Of a stretch of DNA of 28,196 nt, positions 1 to 7,058 are shown piece by piece. Below the pieces are notes generated by a model. The model ran no database searches. It was not told the origin of the DNA and worked only from the letters and a program-made list of their open reading frames with translations. Location: positions 1 through 28,196 of the forward strand of contig CAZSHX010000065.1 in assembly GCA_964606895.1 (NCBI GenBank). Reading direction: 5' to 3'. The stretch is from CAZSHX01 sp964606895 (GTDB taxonomy: Bacteria; Bacteroidota; Ignavibacteria; Kapaibacteriales; UBA2268). Both the position numbers and the translations under genes were made by a program. Every line of letters starts with the position of its first letter. The first letter of the stretch is position 1.

Positions 1-115
1 TGAGATTATATTGCTTAGTGCTTCCATCATTCAGATAGAATTTAACCAGCGGCTCCGCCGAATAAAGCGAAGAGAAGCAAAAGAAAATTGCAAAATACAA
101 AAATGTTTTTTTCAT
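1..115 (-). CDS. TIGR02145-type (FISUMP) protein, N-terminal fragment cut by the window edge
   Basis: Only the first 38 codons are in the window; the gene runs off the left edge. It opens with MKKTFLYFAIFF, a typical signal peptide, followed by SAEPLVKFYLNDGSTKQYN. This is almost residue for residue the start of the protein at 8247-9173, which carries a Fibrobacter succinogenes major paralogous (TIGR02145) domain, so this is a paralogue. It lies at the outer end of the left arm of a large inverted duplication, and base 1 aligns with base 8361 of the other arm. Whether the rest of the gene is intact cannot be seen. Confidence 0.7.
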   Translation of the reverse strand, partial: MKKTFLYFAIFFCFSSLYSAEPLVKFYLNDGSTKQYNL

Positions 116-240
116 AGCTCATCTTTCTTTAATCATATAAATCAAAGTTCAAAAACTAATCTTTCCATATACAACTTACGAAAAAGAACTAACAAAACAA
201 AAGAACAAAATGAATAGTTTAGGAAGATTTTGATTCGAAT

Positions 241-305
241 GTGTGAATTGTGTAAGTATTTTTAAAATTTATGTAACTTTATTGGTTTGTATAAATCTAA
301 CTTTG
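241..305 (+). promoter_or_regulatory. Direct-repeat promoter, copy C (upstream of deleted GH130 copy)
   Basis: GTGTGAA at 241-247 is followed by two 9-bp direct repeats, TTGTGTAAG (248-256) and TTATGTAAC (269-277), whose starts are 21 bp apart. A Bacteroidetes-type -7 box TAACTTTG follows at 298-305, 20 nt downstream. It is the inverted-duplication twin of the element at 8045-8109. The GH130 gene it once served is deleted, so it may now drive the outer-membrane gene at 438. Confidence 0.65.
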
Positions 306-314
306 TTTCCTAAG

Positions 315-376
315 ACATTGCATTTGCGACAGGAAGTATGAAATAGCTATTTCTGTCACTTGAAAATCAGGAATGA
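315..376 (+). pseudogene. Remnant of GH130 gene: last ~20 codons only
   Basis: In frame this reads I-A-F-A-T-G-S-M-K-stop-L-F-L-S-L-E-N-Q-E-stop, matching the C-terminus of the intact GH130 protein at 7059-8000 (IALATGSIKVLLLSLENQE) with an added internal TAG at 344-346. Just upstream the sequence jumps from the GH130 promoter region (ending CCTAAGAC) straight into this tail, so about 930 bases containing the start codon and nearly the whole gene have been deleted. Confidence 0.85.
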
Positions 377-437
377 TTTTTTTGTTTTGATTTAAAATTG
401 AATAATATATATCTTTTCAAATAAATAGAAGCTTATT

Positions 438-944
438 ATGCGTAAATTTAAATATGTTTTACTAATTGCTGTATTTCTTGTTTTATCAGTTCCACAGCTT
501 AAATCCTTTGCACCAAGGAACAAAAGTTTCGGCTTTGGGATAATGGTTGGCGAACCAACTGCATTGACAATTAAAATTTGGACATCAAAAGAAAATGCTT
601 TAGTTTTTAGTCTGGGAAATTCATATTTCGGCAGTTTGAGAATTGGAGCCGACTATCTTTGGCACTTTAATTCATTCAATTCGAATATTGTTAATCTTTA
701 TGCCGGACCGGGTGTAGCAATTGGCATAGGCGAAAGCGGCGGCTGGTGGTACCACGATAAAAACAGATATTGGTATAAAGGCAGAGACGAAATCTCCGGC
801 GGTGTTCGTGGTGTTTTTGGAATCAACATAGTCCCCAAAAGATCCCCGATTGAAATCTTTGGAGAAATCGGTGTTATGGTTGGTATGCTTCCATCAACAC
901 ATGCAAACCTTGAAGGAGCAATCGGCATCAGATTTTATCCATAA
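438..944 (+). CDS. Small secreted beta-barrel-like outer-membrane protein, unknown function
   Basis: The 168-residue product has a clear signal peptide (basic MRKFK, then a hydrophobic stretch to about residue 25). The mature part alternates polar and hydrophobic residues with many Gly and aromatic residues (FGFGIMVGEP, SLRIGADYLWHF, NLYAGPGVAIGIG) and ends in IGIRFYP, as in small outer-membrane beta-barrels. No specific function is recognised. A second copy at 7001-6691 is about 93% identical at DNA level but stops after residue 103, so this is the only full-length version. The ATG at 438 is supported by conservation of both copies from that codon. Transcription may come from the promoter at 241-305, since the intervening GH130 gene is deleted here. 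Confidence 0.75.
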   Translation: MRKFKYVLLIAVFLVLSVPQLKSFAPRNKSFGFGIMVGEPTALTIKIWTSKENALVFSLGNSYFGSLRIGADYLWHFNSFNSNIVNLYAGPGVAIGIGESGGWWYHDKNRYWYKGRDEISGGVRGVFGINIVPKRSPIEIFGEIGVMVGMLPSTHANLEGAIGIRFYP

Positions 945-1344
945 ACCAATCAAGGTTTTCTCAATCTACCTCCAGTTTAATTATAAGGGACTGAAATTTT
1001 CAATCCAACATCGGCAGAAATGTCGTAATGATAACAGTAGGATTTACCCAACTATAGCCGAATTGGAATAACAAACCAAAAATAGCATCAATTGCTTTTC
1101 AAAGATGCAATGAGTAAATTCTTGTTAATTAGAATGATATCAATTGTACAGCTAAAAATGGCATTGAATTTTATACAGCATTTTTTTTATGTATGCAATG
1201 CAATTTAGAGAAATGGAGTAAAAATATTAATCATGCTAATCTCTAAATCCGTGTAAACTGTCATTTGCTTGCCCCAACACTAAAGCCGAGATAGATGTCA
1301 TATATCTGACGGAGGCAGAGCTTCTGATAAAAATTAACTCATCC
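945..1344. other. Long intergenic region with possible decayed beta-barrel gene ends
   Basis: About 400 bases carry no convincing gene. On the minus strand two short pieces resemble the last strands of outer-membrane barrels: one ends at 977 (YHYDISADVGLKISVPYN then stop, with a frameshift before it), the other ends near 1270 (IYDIYLGFSVGASK then stop). Neither has an upstream reading frame. They may be vestiges of lost genes or chance. The rest is AT-rich with nothing recognisable. Confidence 0.35.
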
Positions 1345-1345
1345 A

Positions 1346-1388
1346 CAAAAAAGCCCGTTTGTCAATTGCTGACAAACGGGCTTTTTTT
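1346..1388 (-). terminator. Strong bidirectional hairpin terminator
   Basis: A 12-bp perfect stem (AGCCCGTTTGTC at 1352-1363 with GACAAACGGGCT at 1371-1382) encloses a 7-nt loop, with A-runs before and T-runs after. Read on the minus strand it ends the peptidase-lipoprotein transcript, whose stop codon is at 1405. Because of the flanking A/T tracts it should work in both directions. Confidence 0.9.
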
Positions 1389-1404
1389 AACTTCTGTTGT
1401 TTCT

Positions 1405-3441
1405 TTAGTTAACGGCTTTCAGAGCCGCTTCGGTTGCATCAATGGAAGGAGTAATTGAAATTTTACTTCCGACGGCATTTTTCATCCAAAGTTCGGGAAT
1501 CAGTTTGCCCTGAGTCAGGATTCTGTATAGTTCATTCGAAAAACTCTTGCCTGCGATGAAGCTCTCCACCTGAAATTCAATCAGATGCCCTATCGGATAA
1601 GCTGAAAGATAGAGAGGATTGTCAATCATGTGCGAATAAATTGCAAGCAGTGGCTGGTCTTTTCCGCCAAGAATATCGGCATAGTACAAATTCCAGATTT
1701 CTTTTGCAATTTTAATGGTCTCAATTTTCAGTTCTTCGGCTGTTGCTGTCGGATGCTCATAAAGCCATTTCCAAACTTTCATGTCAACCAGCGAAACACC
1801 CATAATTTCGTAAGACGACCAGAAATTATCAAGTGCCATCAGGTGTTCTTTGTTCAAGTCTGAATTTTTTATTCCGAGAAGTTCCAAATCGCGTTTCTGG
1901 AAAACGAAAGCCATTGCTTCGGTGAAAGCTGTGTTTGGCACACCGTTCATTATGTAGTGGTCCACATCATACAAAGTAAGTGTCTGCTCAACGTTATGAC
2001 CGAACTCGTGAACCGCAATGTTGTAGCCTTTGTAATTCATACCGTCTTTGCCGATGCGTGTTCTGAGGTGAGCTTTTTCGCCTTTCATCTGGGCACCCCA
2101 TGCGTGGCCTGAGCCGCGGGCGGCATCAACGTCAATCTTGGAAGCTATGTAAGAGGCTTTTTCAGCTGTGAATCCGAGTTTGGTAAGCATGTTTGCCATA
2201 TCCTTGCCGAATGCTTCGGGATTTGGATATTTTGCCCGTGTCATCGAAGTCAGATTGTCTTCGTTAATTGTGCTTCTGGCTTTGAAGCCGTCGTACCAAA
2301 TATCAAAAGGCTGAAGGTCTCTGCCGAGACGTTTCTTAATCAAAGCGGCAACTTTTTTAACAGTAGGCGAAGAAACAAATTTGGTGAACAATTCTTCTAC
2401 TTCTTTCTGAGGAATTTCAAATTCCTGGTCAAATTTTCTTGAAATAAAAGTTTTATAGTAAGGATTGTATTTGTCTATTGCAGTTCTTGCAAGGAAATTG
2501 TCTAAAAGATGCTGATAGCGTGTATTGGGCTCGGGTTTGAAAGAAACTTCTTTTCCGCCCTGAAAAACTTTGTCAGTATAAGGATTCCACTGAAGTTTGT
2601 TGTTGTTAATCACATTTTCGGGAATTTGCTGAGTAATGATTTTTTCCATTACTTTATAAATCATTTTCTGGCGGACAAGTCCGTCGGGATTGGCATACTG
2701 CGATTTCAATTCGTCCCTCAGGTTCCAATGGCTCAAAAGCTTCAAATCTTTCGGGAAATAAGTTGCACCTTTGTCGTCAACAAGATTTCCTGCAAAAATG
2801 TTATATTCGGAAATATAATTATCAGATTTGGTTGTTGTTTCAGCAATTTTCTGAAGATATTCGGCAGGAATTCTGGAAGTGAACATATCGCCCATGCGAG
2901 CATAAGCCCATTCAAGACGAGACCATTTTTCTCCTTTTTCAGTTTTTTCTTCAAGCGAATAATAGGGGAAGTTCAAAATCACATAGAAAGCGATTTTATT
3001 TTTGAAAAAGTCGTTCATCAGGTTCGAAGAAACATCGTATCCGCCGAACATAACATCTACGGGTTCGATTGGGTCTAAGTCCAGATGAAGCTGTCTGTTC
3101 AAATCGAGAGATATTTTGTTGAAATGTCCGAATAACGATTCGAAATTGTTCGAGATTTTTTTGAAGGCAGATTCTTTAGCGGTTGGATTACCGACGAAGT
3201 TATCGGTACAAAACACGATAAAATCCTTCTTCGAGCCATCTGCTTCTGTCCAGAAAGCCGCGGCTTGGGTAATGCCTCTTTCAATACTGATACGGGCATT
3301 TTCGCCGTACTTTTTGATTAAAGTATCGGAGATTTTGTTAATTGTGATTTTGTCAATAAAATTCATTTTTTCGTCTTCATTTTTGTAACATGCAGATAAA
3401 AGAAAAACTGCGACTAAGGAAAATACTAATAGCTTTTGCAT
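1405..3441 (-). CDS. Zinc metallopeptidase-like lipoprotein (HEFGH motif, gluzincin/M3-like)
   Basis: The 678-residue product has a lipoprotein signal with lipobox LSAC (Cys18), so it should be processed by the Lgt encoded next to it and anchored to a membrane. The catalytic signature HEFGH is at residues 478-482, and a likely third zinc ligand is Glu508 in AFTEAMAF, 26 residues further on. That spacing resembles M3-type gluzincins (the general HExxH...E arrangement). The rest is unfamiliar, and no substrate can be inferred. A Shine-Dalgarno AGGAG lies just upstream of the ATG. The gene begins 22 bases after lgt and is followed by a strong terminator, so the two probably form one transcript. 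Zinc dependence is well supported; the exact family is not. Confidence 0.75.
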   Translation of the reverse strand: MQKLLVFSLVAVFLLSACYKNEDEKMNFIDKITINKISDTLIKKYGENARISIERGITQAAAFWTEADGSKKDFIVFCTDNFVGNPTAKESAFKKISNNFESLFGHFNKISLDLNRQLHLDLDPIEPVDVMFGGYDVSSNLMNDFFKNKIAFYVILNFPYYSLEEKTEKGEKWSRLEWAYARMGDMFTSRIPAEYLQKIAETTTKSDNYISEYNIFAGNLVDDKGATYFPKDLKLLSHWNLRDELKSQYANPDGLVRQKMIYKVMEKIITQQIPENVINNNKLQWNPYTDKVFQGGKEVSFKPEPNTRYQHLLDNFLARTAIDKYNPYYKTFISRKFDQEFEIPQKEVEELFTKFVSSPTVKKVAALIKKRLGRDLQPFDIWYDGFKARSTINEDNLTSMTRAKYPNPEAFGKDMANMLTKLGFTAEKASYIASKIDVDAARGSGHAWGAQMKGEKAHLRTRIGKDGMNYKGYNIAVHEFGHNVEQTLTLYDVDHYIMNGVPNTAFTEAMAFVFQKRDLELLGIKNSDLNKEHLMALDNFWSSYEIMGVSLVDMKVWKWLYEHPTATAEELKIETIKIAKEIWNLYYADILGGKDQPLLAIYSHMIDNPLYLSAYPIGHLIEFQVESFIAGKSFSNELYRILTQGKLIPELWMKNAVGSKISITPSIDATEAALKAVN

Positions 3442-3463
3442 TATAACTCCTATGAAAAATAAA

Positions 3464-4261
3464 TTACTTTTTTTGCTTTTTTATCAATGATCTAACCAAG
3501 AAAAAGATTCCAACAAGAATAAATGGGATGCTCAGATACTGACCCATATCAAAAGACATAGTTTTTTCGAAATCAACCTGAGTTTCCTTGAAGAACTCGA
3601 GGATGAATCTCATTCCGAATAAAAGAGTGAGGAACGTTCCCATTATCATTCCTGGAGGAAGTGCGGCTTTATACTTTTTATAGATAAAAAATAGTATTAT
3701 GAATATTGCGATATACGAGATAGCTTCGTAAAGCTGAGATGGATGACGCGGAATAAGGTCAATCCTTGAGAAAACGACAGACCATGCAACATCAGCAGGC
3801 TTGCCGATTATCTCGGAATTGAAGAAATTCCCAATACGAACAAAAGCGGCGGCAAGAGCCACACCGATTAAAACCCTGTCAATTGTCCAAAGCAGGGAAA
3901 TATTTTTTCGTGTTCGGGAATATATAATCAGTGCAATGGCAATTCCGAAAGCGGCTCCGTGGCTTGCAAGTCCGCCCTTCCAAACCATAAGGATTTCCAA
4001 AGGATTAGCAAGGTAATGAGCAGGTTCGTAGAAAAAGCAATGCCCGAGTCTTGCACCGACAACTGTTCCGATAATCATCGTAAGAGTCAGAGCTTCCAAA
4101 TCTTTTTGAGGTTTTTTTTCGGCAATGAAGATTCTTTGCAGAATTTGGTAGCCGACGATAAAGCCCAATGCAAAAAGAAGACCATACCAGCGAACTGAAA
4201 CAGGTCCGAGTTTGAATATTTCGGGAGAAATATTCCAGGTGATATAAGCCAATAAATTCAT
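3464..4261 (-). CDS. lgt: Prolipoprotein diacylglyceryl transferase
   Basis: Lgt moves the diacylglyceryl group of phosphatidylglycerol onto the lipobox cysteine of prelipoproteins, the first step of lipoprotein maturation at the inner membrane. Visible hallmarks are SVRWYGLLFALG near the N-terminus, GARLGHCFFYEP, GGLASHGAAFG (the conserved His region) and the Lgt signature VRIGNFFNSEIIGKP, plus seven or so hydrophobic segments; the length is normal for the family. I place the start at the ATG at 4261; an in-frame TTG at 4270 is the only upstream alternative. A TAATTTTG box at 4303-4296 could be its promoter, since a terminator separates it from rpsR. Several lipoproteins encoded in this window are its likely substrates. 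Confidence 0.95.
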   Translation of the reverse strand: MNLLAYITWNISPEIFKLGPVSVRWYGLLFALGFIVGYQILQRIFIAEKKPQKDLEALTLTMIIGTVVGARLGHCFFYEPAHYLANPLEILMVWKGGLASHGAAFGIAIALIIYSRTRKNISLLWTIDRVLIGVALAAAFVRIGNFFNSEIIGKPADVAWSVVFSRIDLIPRHPSQLYEAISYIAIFIILFFIYKKYKAALPPGMIMGTFLTLLFGMRFILEFFKETQVDFEKTMSFDMGQYLSIPFILVGIFFLVRSLIKKQKK

Positions 4262-4318
4262 TTTATCCAAAGATTTTATAAAAAAAACAAATTTACAAAA
4301 TTATTTGAGAATAAAACA

Positions 4319-4354
4319 AAAAAACCATTCCACGAAACAGCAGAATGGTTTTTT
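4319..4354 (-). terminator. Hairpin terminator after rpsR
   Basis: The stem AAAAAACCATTC (4319-4330) pairs with GAATGGTTTTTT (4343-4354) around a 12-nt loop. On the minus strand it follows the rpsR stop at 4375 and ends in a T-run, closing the ribosomal-protein transcript before lgt. Confidence 0.85.
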
Positions 4355-4374
4355 TAACATCTTGAAAGAAAATA

Positions 4375-4644
4375 TTAAGCTACGTCCAGAGCAACAAAAG
4401 GCAAAATTGCCAGATGGCGTGCATACTTAATGGCTTTTGCAACTTGTCTCTGCTGATAAGCATTAGCACCTGTGATTCTTTTAGGAAGAATCTTACCCTG
4501 ATCGTTGATAAATCTATTAAGAAACTTTGGATCCATATAATCTATAACTCTGGATTTCTTAAGAGGATTAATTTTCTTTTTATGTACAGTTCTCTTGTTG
4601 GGCTTAATTGTATTTCCGCCCTGCATGGGATGAATTGGATTCAT
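4375..4644 (-). CDS. rpsR: 30S ribosomal protein S18
   Basis: bS18 is a small-subunit protein that binds next to S6 on the platform. The 89-residue product has the characteristic core KKSRVIDYMDP...LNRFINDQGKILPKRITG and QQRQVAKAIKYARHLAILPFV. Its ATG follows directly on the rpmE stop codon, and a Shine-Dalgarno AAGGAG lies inside the last codons of rpmE, indicating translational coupling. Pairing of S18 with L31 rather than with S6/L9 is a feature of this neighbourhood. It is followed by a hairpin terminator. Confidence 0.96.
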   Translation of the reverse strand: MNPIHPMQGGNTIKPNKRTVHKKKINPLKKSRVIDYMDPKFLNRFINDQGKILPKRITGANAYQQRQVAKAIKYARHLAILPFVALDVA

Positions 4645-4881
4645 TTACTTACTCCTTATGTCATCAATGATTTGTTTCGACCTCTCAAAGCGTTTGTGGA
4701 AGCGTTCAACGCGACCGGCTGTATCGACGAGCACCTGCTTGCCGGTGAAGAACGGGTGCGATTTTGAATCAATATCAAGCACCATTCTGTCAGCTTTATA
4801 GCATGAGCGGGTTTTGAATGTAGAACCATCAGTCATAGCGATTTCGACAGTTCTGTAAAATGGATGAATTCCCTTTTTCAT
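4645..4881 (-). CDS. rpmE: 50S ribosomal protein L31, zinc-free form
   Basis: The 78-residue product has the L31 signature SHPFFTGKQ and GRVERFHKRFERS. In zinc-binding L31 four cysteines (a CxC/CxxC pattern, with CSKCHPFF) hold a metal; here the second pair is replaced by DSKSHPFF and only one Cys (in RSCYKAD) remains, so this is a C-minus, zinc-independent form. It starts 7 bases after the small upstream gene and its stop abuts the rpsR ATG, so all three genes are one transcript. Confidence 0.93.
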   Translation of the reverse strand: MKKGIHPFYRTVEIAMTDGSTFKTRSCYKADRMVLDIDSKSHPFFTGKQVLVDTAGRVERFHKRFERSKQIIDDIRSK

Positions 4882-4888
4882 AGTAAAC

Positions 4889-5065
4889 CTATTTATTAAT
4901 ATCTATTTTTGCAATTTCGTTAACGTCATTTACCTTGACAAACTTTTCAACAAAGCGCATGTTACCTTCGTCAGTACGGTAACCTTTGATAACTTTGACG
5001 TTAATGCCTGTATCGGCAAGCTTTTTCTTTTTAAGCTTATCACCGAAAGTTTGTGTTTTTGCCAT
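4889..5065 (-). CDS. Conserved 58-aa basic protein heading the L31-S18 operon
   Basis: The reading frame MAKTQTFGDKLKKKKLADTG, then INVKVIKGYRTDEGNMRFVE and KFVKVNDVNEIAKIDINK, is complete from ATG at 5065 to TAG at 4889. It is rich in Lys at the N-terminus and probably has a small beta-sheet fold (VKVIKGYRT, MRFVEKFVKV). The size, charge and position as first gene of a ribosomal operon suggest a ribosome-associated role, but I do not recognise a named family. It lies 7 bases before rpmE and 40 bases downstream of a near-perfect Bacteroidetes promoter, which supports it as a real, expressed gene. Confidence 0.8.
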   Translation of the reverse strand: MAKTQTFGDKLKKKKLADTGINVKVIKGYRTDEGNMRFVEKFVKVNDVNEIAKIDINK

Positions 5066-5105
5066 TTTTCTTCTACTTTAGATTAATTGGAAAATTTTCG
5101 AACTA

Positions 5106-5135
5106 CAAATTTACGAGAGTTATTTGTTTTATCAA
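5106..5135 (-). promoter_or_regulatory. Bacteroidetes-type promoter of the L31-S18 operon
   Basis: On the minus strand a -33 TTG (5135-5133, within TTTTG) is followed after exactly 19 nt by a -7 box TAAATTTG (5113-5106), matching the TTG-N19-TAnnTTTG consensus of Bacteroidetes primary sigma. The start codon of the 58-aa gene lies 40 nt further on. Confidence 0.75.
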
Positions 5136-5204
5136 AATTTTTTTATTAAACTTGGAAAATTTTTCATAATTTTACGTTTTTTCGTTGTCAATTATTGCAA
5201 AAAT

Positions 5205-5819
5205 ATGATAAAAATGGCTAAGAGAAGGCATATATTATTTTTCTTATGTTTTTTGGTATTCGATTTTTCTTTCGTTTTGGCAAATGAGAGTGTATTGCTC
5301 GATTCTTCTGCACTTGCCGGAAAGAAACTTTTTCTCGGCATGCAGGAAACTTTGCAAAATGAAGATGCTGTTTACAAGCTTTGCCTTGGGGGACAGGAAT
5401 TGAAAGAATTTCCCGATGAGGCAACTCATCTTGGCAATCTTCAGGAACTGAATATTTCTCAGAATTTCATTGAAACACTACCGGAATCTTTTTGTATGCT
5501 GAAGAATCTGACTGAACTTAAAATGTCAACAAACAGTTTTTCTATGCTTCCGGAATGCTTCAATACCCTGACTAATCTAAGGCATCTTGAAATTGCTACA
5601 AATTCAAAACTAAATTGGTCGGAAGTCCTTCCAATGATTTGCCGTCTTAAAAGTCTTCAGTATCTTGATTTAAGCGATAATGAAATAAGTTATATACCCG
5701 AATGTCTTTTTGATTTGATAAACTTGAAACAGCTTTATATAGGCGGGAACAAAATTTCGAAAGAAACAACTGACCATATTAAAAATATGATGTCAAAAAC
5801 TATTGTTTATACAGATTAG
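5205..5819 (+). CDS. Secreted leucine-rich-repeat protein
   Basis: The product is about 204 residues from the ATG at 5205 (another in-frame ATG is at 5214; starts further upstream would spoil the signal peptide). KRRHILFFLCFLVFDFSFVLA is a signal peptide. The mature part holds about five 23-residue leucine-rich repeats of the LxxLxxLxxLxLsxNxLxxLP type, for example LQELNISQNFIETLPESF and LQYLDLSDNEISYIPECL. Such repeats usually bind proteins; the partner is unknown. There is no visible anchor or sorting domain, so it is probably periplasmic or outer-membrane associated. The FKBP gene follows after 33 bases in the same direction and may be co-transcribed. Confidence 0.8.
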   Translation: MIKMAKRRHILFFLCFLVFDFSFVLANESVLLDSSALAGKKLFLGMQETLQNEDAVYKLCLGGQELKEFPDEATHLGNLQELNISQNFIETLPESFCMLKNLTELKMSTNSFSMLPECFNTLTNLRHLEIATNSKLNWSEVLPMICRLKSLQYLDLSDNEISYIPECLFDLINLKQLYIGGNKISKETTDHIKNMMSKTIVYTD

Positions 5820-5852
5820 ATTTTTTAATTAATTTTTCAAAGGAGTTTTTAA

Positions 5853-6626
5853 ATGAAAAAAACTATTTCTTTTGCAGTCATTTTTATGTTTTTAATGATT
5901 GCTTGCAACAAAGGCGGGACAGCAAATGTTCCTAATCTTCCCAAACCTAAAGATTTCACCGACAAAGTCAGCTATATGATTGGTAATGACGTTGGAACCG
6001 GAATGTCAAGAGATTCAATTAAAATTAATTTTGATTACTTTCTTATGGGTATGCAAACTGCTATGGCAGGGGATTCTTCACTTTTGTCTAAAAGTGAGAT
6101 TGATTCTTTAAGGGCAAAATTCCAGGAATCTATGATGAAAAATCAAGAAGCCAGACGTAAACTGGAAGATGCTCAATGGAAAGAAGCAGGAATAAAGAAT
6201 AAAATTGAATCCGAAAAATTTCTTGCTGAAAACAAGAAAAAACCTGGTGTTATAACTACAGCCTCCGGGTTGCAATACCAAATCATTAAAGAAGGAAACG
6301 GTCCTATTCCAAAAGAAACCGATAGAATTAAATTCCACATCAAGGGTTCCTATATGGACGGCAAGGAATTTGACAATTCTTACAGCAGACAGCCAATCAT
6401 TCTTGATGTATCATCCCAAATTCCAGGTTGGAGAGAAGCATGGACAATGATGAAAGTCGGTTCAATTTGGAGAGTTTGGGTCCCATCTTCACTCGGTTGG
6501 GGAGAAAACGGTATGCGTCCGACAATACCTGCCGCCGCCGCTTTGATTTTTGAATTCGAACTTCTATCTATTGAAGATAAAAGTTTAAATCCAGCACCGC
6601 CACAACCACCAAAACAGTTTCGTTAA
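5853..6626 (+). CDS. FKBP-type peptidyl-prolyl isomerase lipoprotein
   Basis: A folding catalyst of the cell envelope. The lipobox is LMIAC (Cys18). An FKBP N-terminal dimerisation-type domain (DKVSYMIGNDVGTGM, then a charged helical stretch) occupies about residues 35-120, and an FKBP C-domain about 130-240 (SGLQYQIIKEGNGPIP, IKFHIKGSYMDGKEFDNSY, VGSIWRVWVPSSLGWG, IPAAAALIFEFELLSI). The usual YG before the catalytic-loop region is WG here (LGWGENG), a conservative aromatic swap. The tail is Pro-rich (NPAPPQPPKQFR). A clear Shine-Dalgarno AAAGGAG precedes the ATG. Confidence 0.92.
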   Translation: MKKTISFAVIFMFLMIACNKGGTANVPNLPKPKDFTDKVSYMIGNDVGTGMSRDSIKINFDYFLMGMQTAMAGDSSLLSKSEIDSLRAKFQESMMKNQEARRKLEDAQWKEAGIKNKIESEKFLAENKKKPGVITTASGLQYQIIKEGNGPIPKETDRIKFHIKGSYMDGKEFDNSYSRQPIILDVSSQIPGWREAWTMMKVGSIWRVWVPSSLGWGENGMRPTIPAAAALIFEFELLSIEDKSLNPAPPQPPKQFR

Positions 6627-6635
6627 TCAAGTAAA

Positions 6636-7001
6636 TTAAAAATTATTCGAATTGAGTATAGGAGGAGGAGTTACCTCCTCCTTCCTCTCACACCAGCCGC
6701 CACTTTCACCAATGCCGACAGCCACACCTGGTCCGGCATAAAGATTAACGATATTGGAATTGAATGAATTGAAGTGCCAAAGATAGTCGGCTCCAATTCT
6801 CAAACTGCCGAAATATGAATTTCCCAGACTAAAAACTAAAGCATTTTCTTTTGAAGTCCAAATTTTAATTGTCAATGCTGTTGGTTCGCCTACCATTATC
6901 CCAAAACCGAAACTTTTGTTCCTTGGTGCAAAAGATAAAAGCTGTGGAACCGATAAAATTAAAAATACAGCAATTAGTAAAACATATTTAAATATACGCA
7001 T
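6636..7001 (-). pseudogene. Truncated copy of the beta-barrel-like gene at 438-944
   Basis: The first 103 or so codons (7001 to 6691) match the gene at 438 with about 93% DNA identity, including signal peptide and the GESGGW motif. Homology ends abruptly at 6691 (CACCAGCC), the inner boundary of the inverted duplication. The frame then runs 17 unrelated residues (CERKEEVTPPPILNSNNF) through the hairpin at 6660-6682 to a stop. The product would lack the C-terminal third, so a functional barrel is unlikely. Confidence 0.85.
6660..6682 (+). terminator. Hairpin after the FKBP gene, at the duplication junction
   Basis: AGGAGGAGG (6660-6668) pairs perfectly with CCTCCTCCT (6674-6682) around a 5-nt loop AGTTA, 33 bases after the FKBP stop. 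The T-run is weak, so termination is probable rather than certain. It lies eight bases from the end of the right duplication arm and is read through by the truncated barrel frame. Confidence 0.5.
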
Positions 7002-7058
7002 AATAATTTTCTATTTAATTGAAAAAATATTTATTTAATTCTTAGCCTAAGCAAAAAA

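Larger units (their letters stand above)
1..748 (+). repeat. Left arm of large inverted duplication
   Basis: The stretch is the reverse complement of 6691-8361 at roughly 90% identity, apart from one internal deletion. Reading right to left it carries the start of the TIGR02145 gene, the intergenic promoter region, the last codons of a GH130 gene and the first 311 bases of a small outer-membrane gene. Homology stops at 748 (GGCTGGTG, then the arms diverge). The left end of the arm lies outside the window. Differences in the shared coding part are mostly silent or conservative, so the duplication is not recent. Confidence 0.9.

Noticed and set aside
850..1071. Plus-strand frame of 73 codons overlapping the barrel gene end
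   Set aside because: No start signal, no recognisable protein, and it overlaps a well-supported gene in another frame.
6636..6690. The novel 17-residue C-terminus of the truncated barrel gene as a functional new tail
   Set aside because: It is simply read-through of the FKBP-gene terminator hairpin beyond the homology break and is rich in Glu/Pro with no barrel character.
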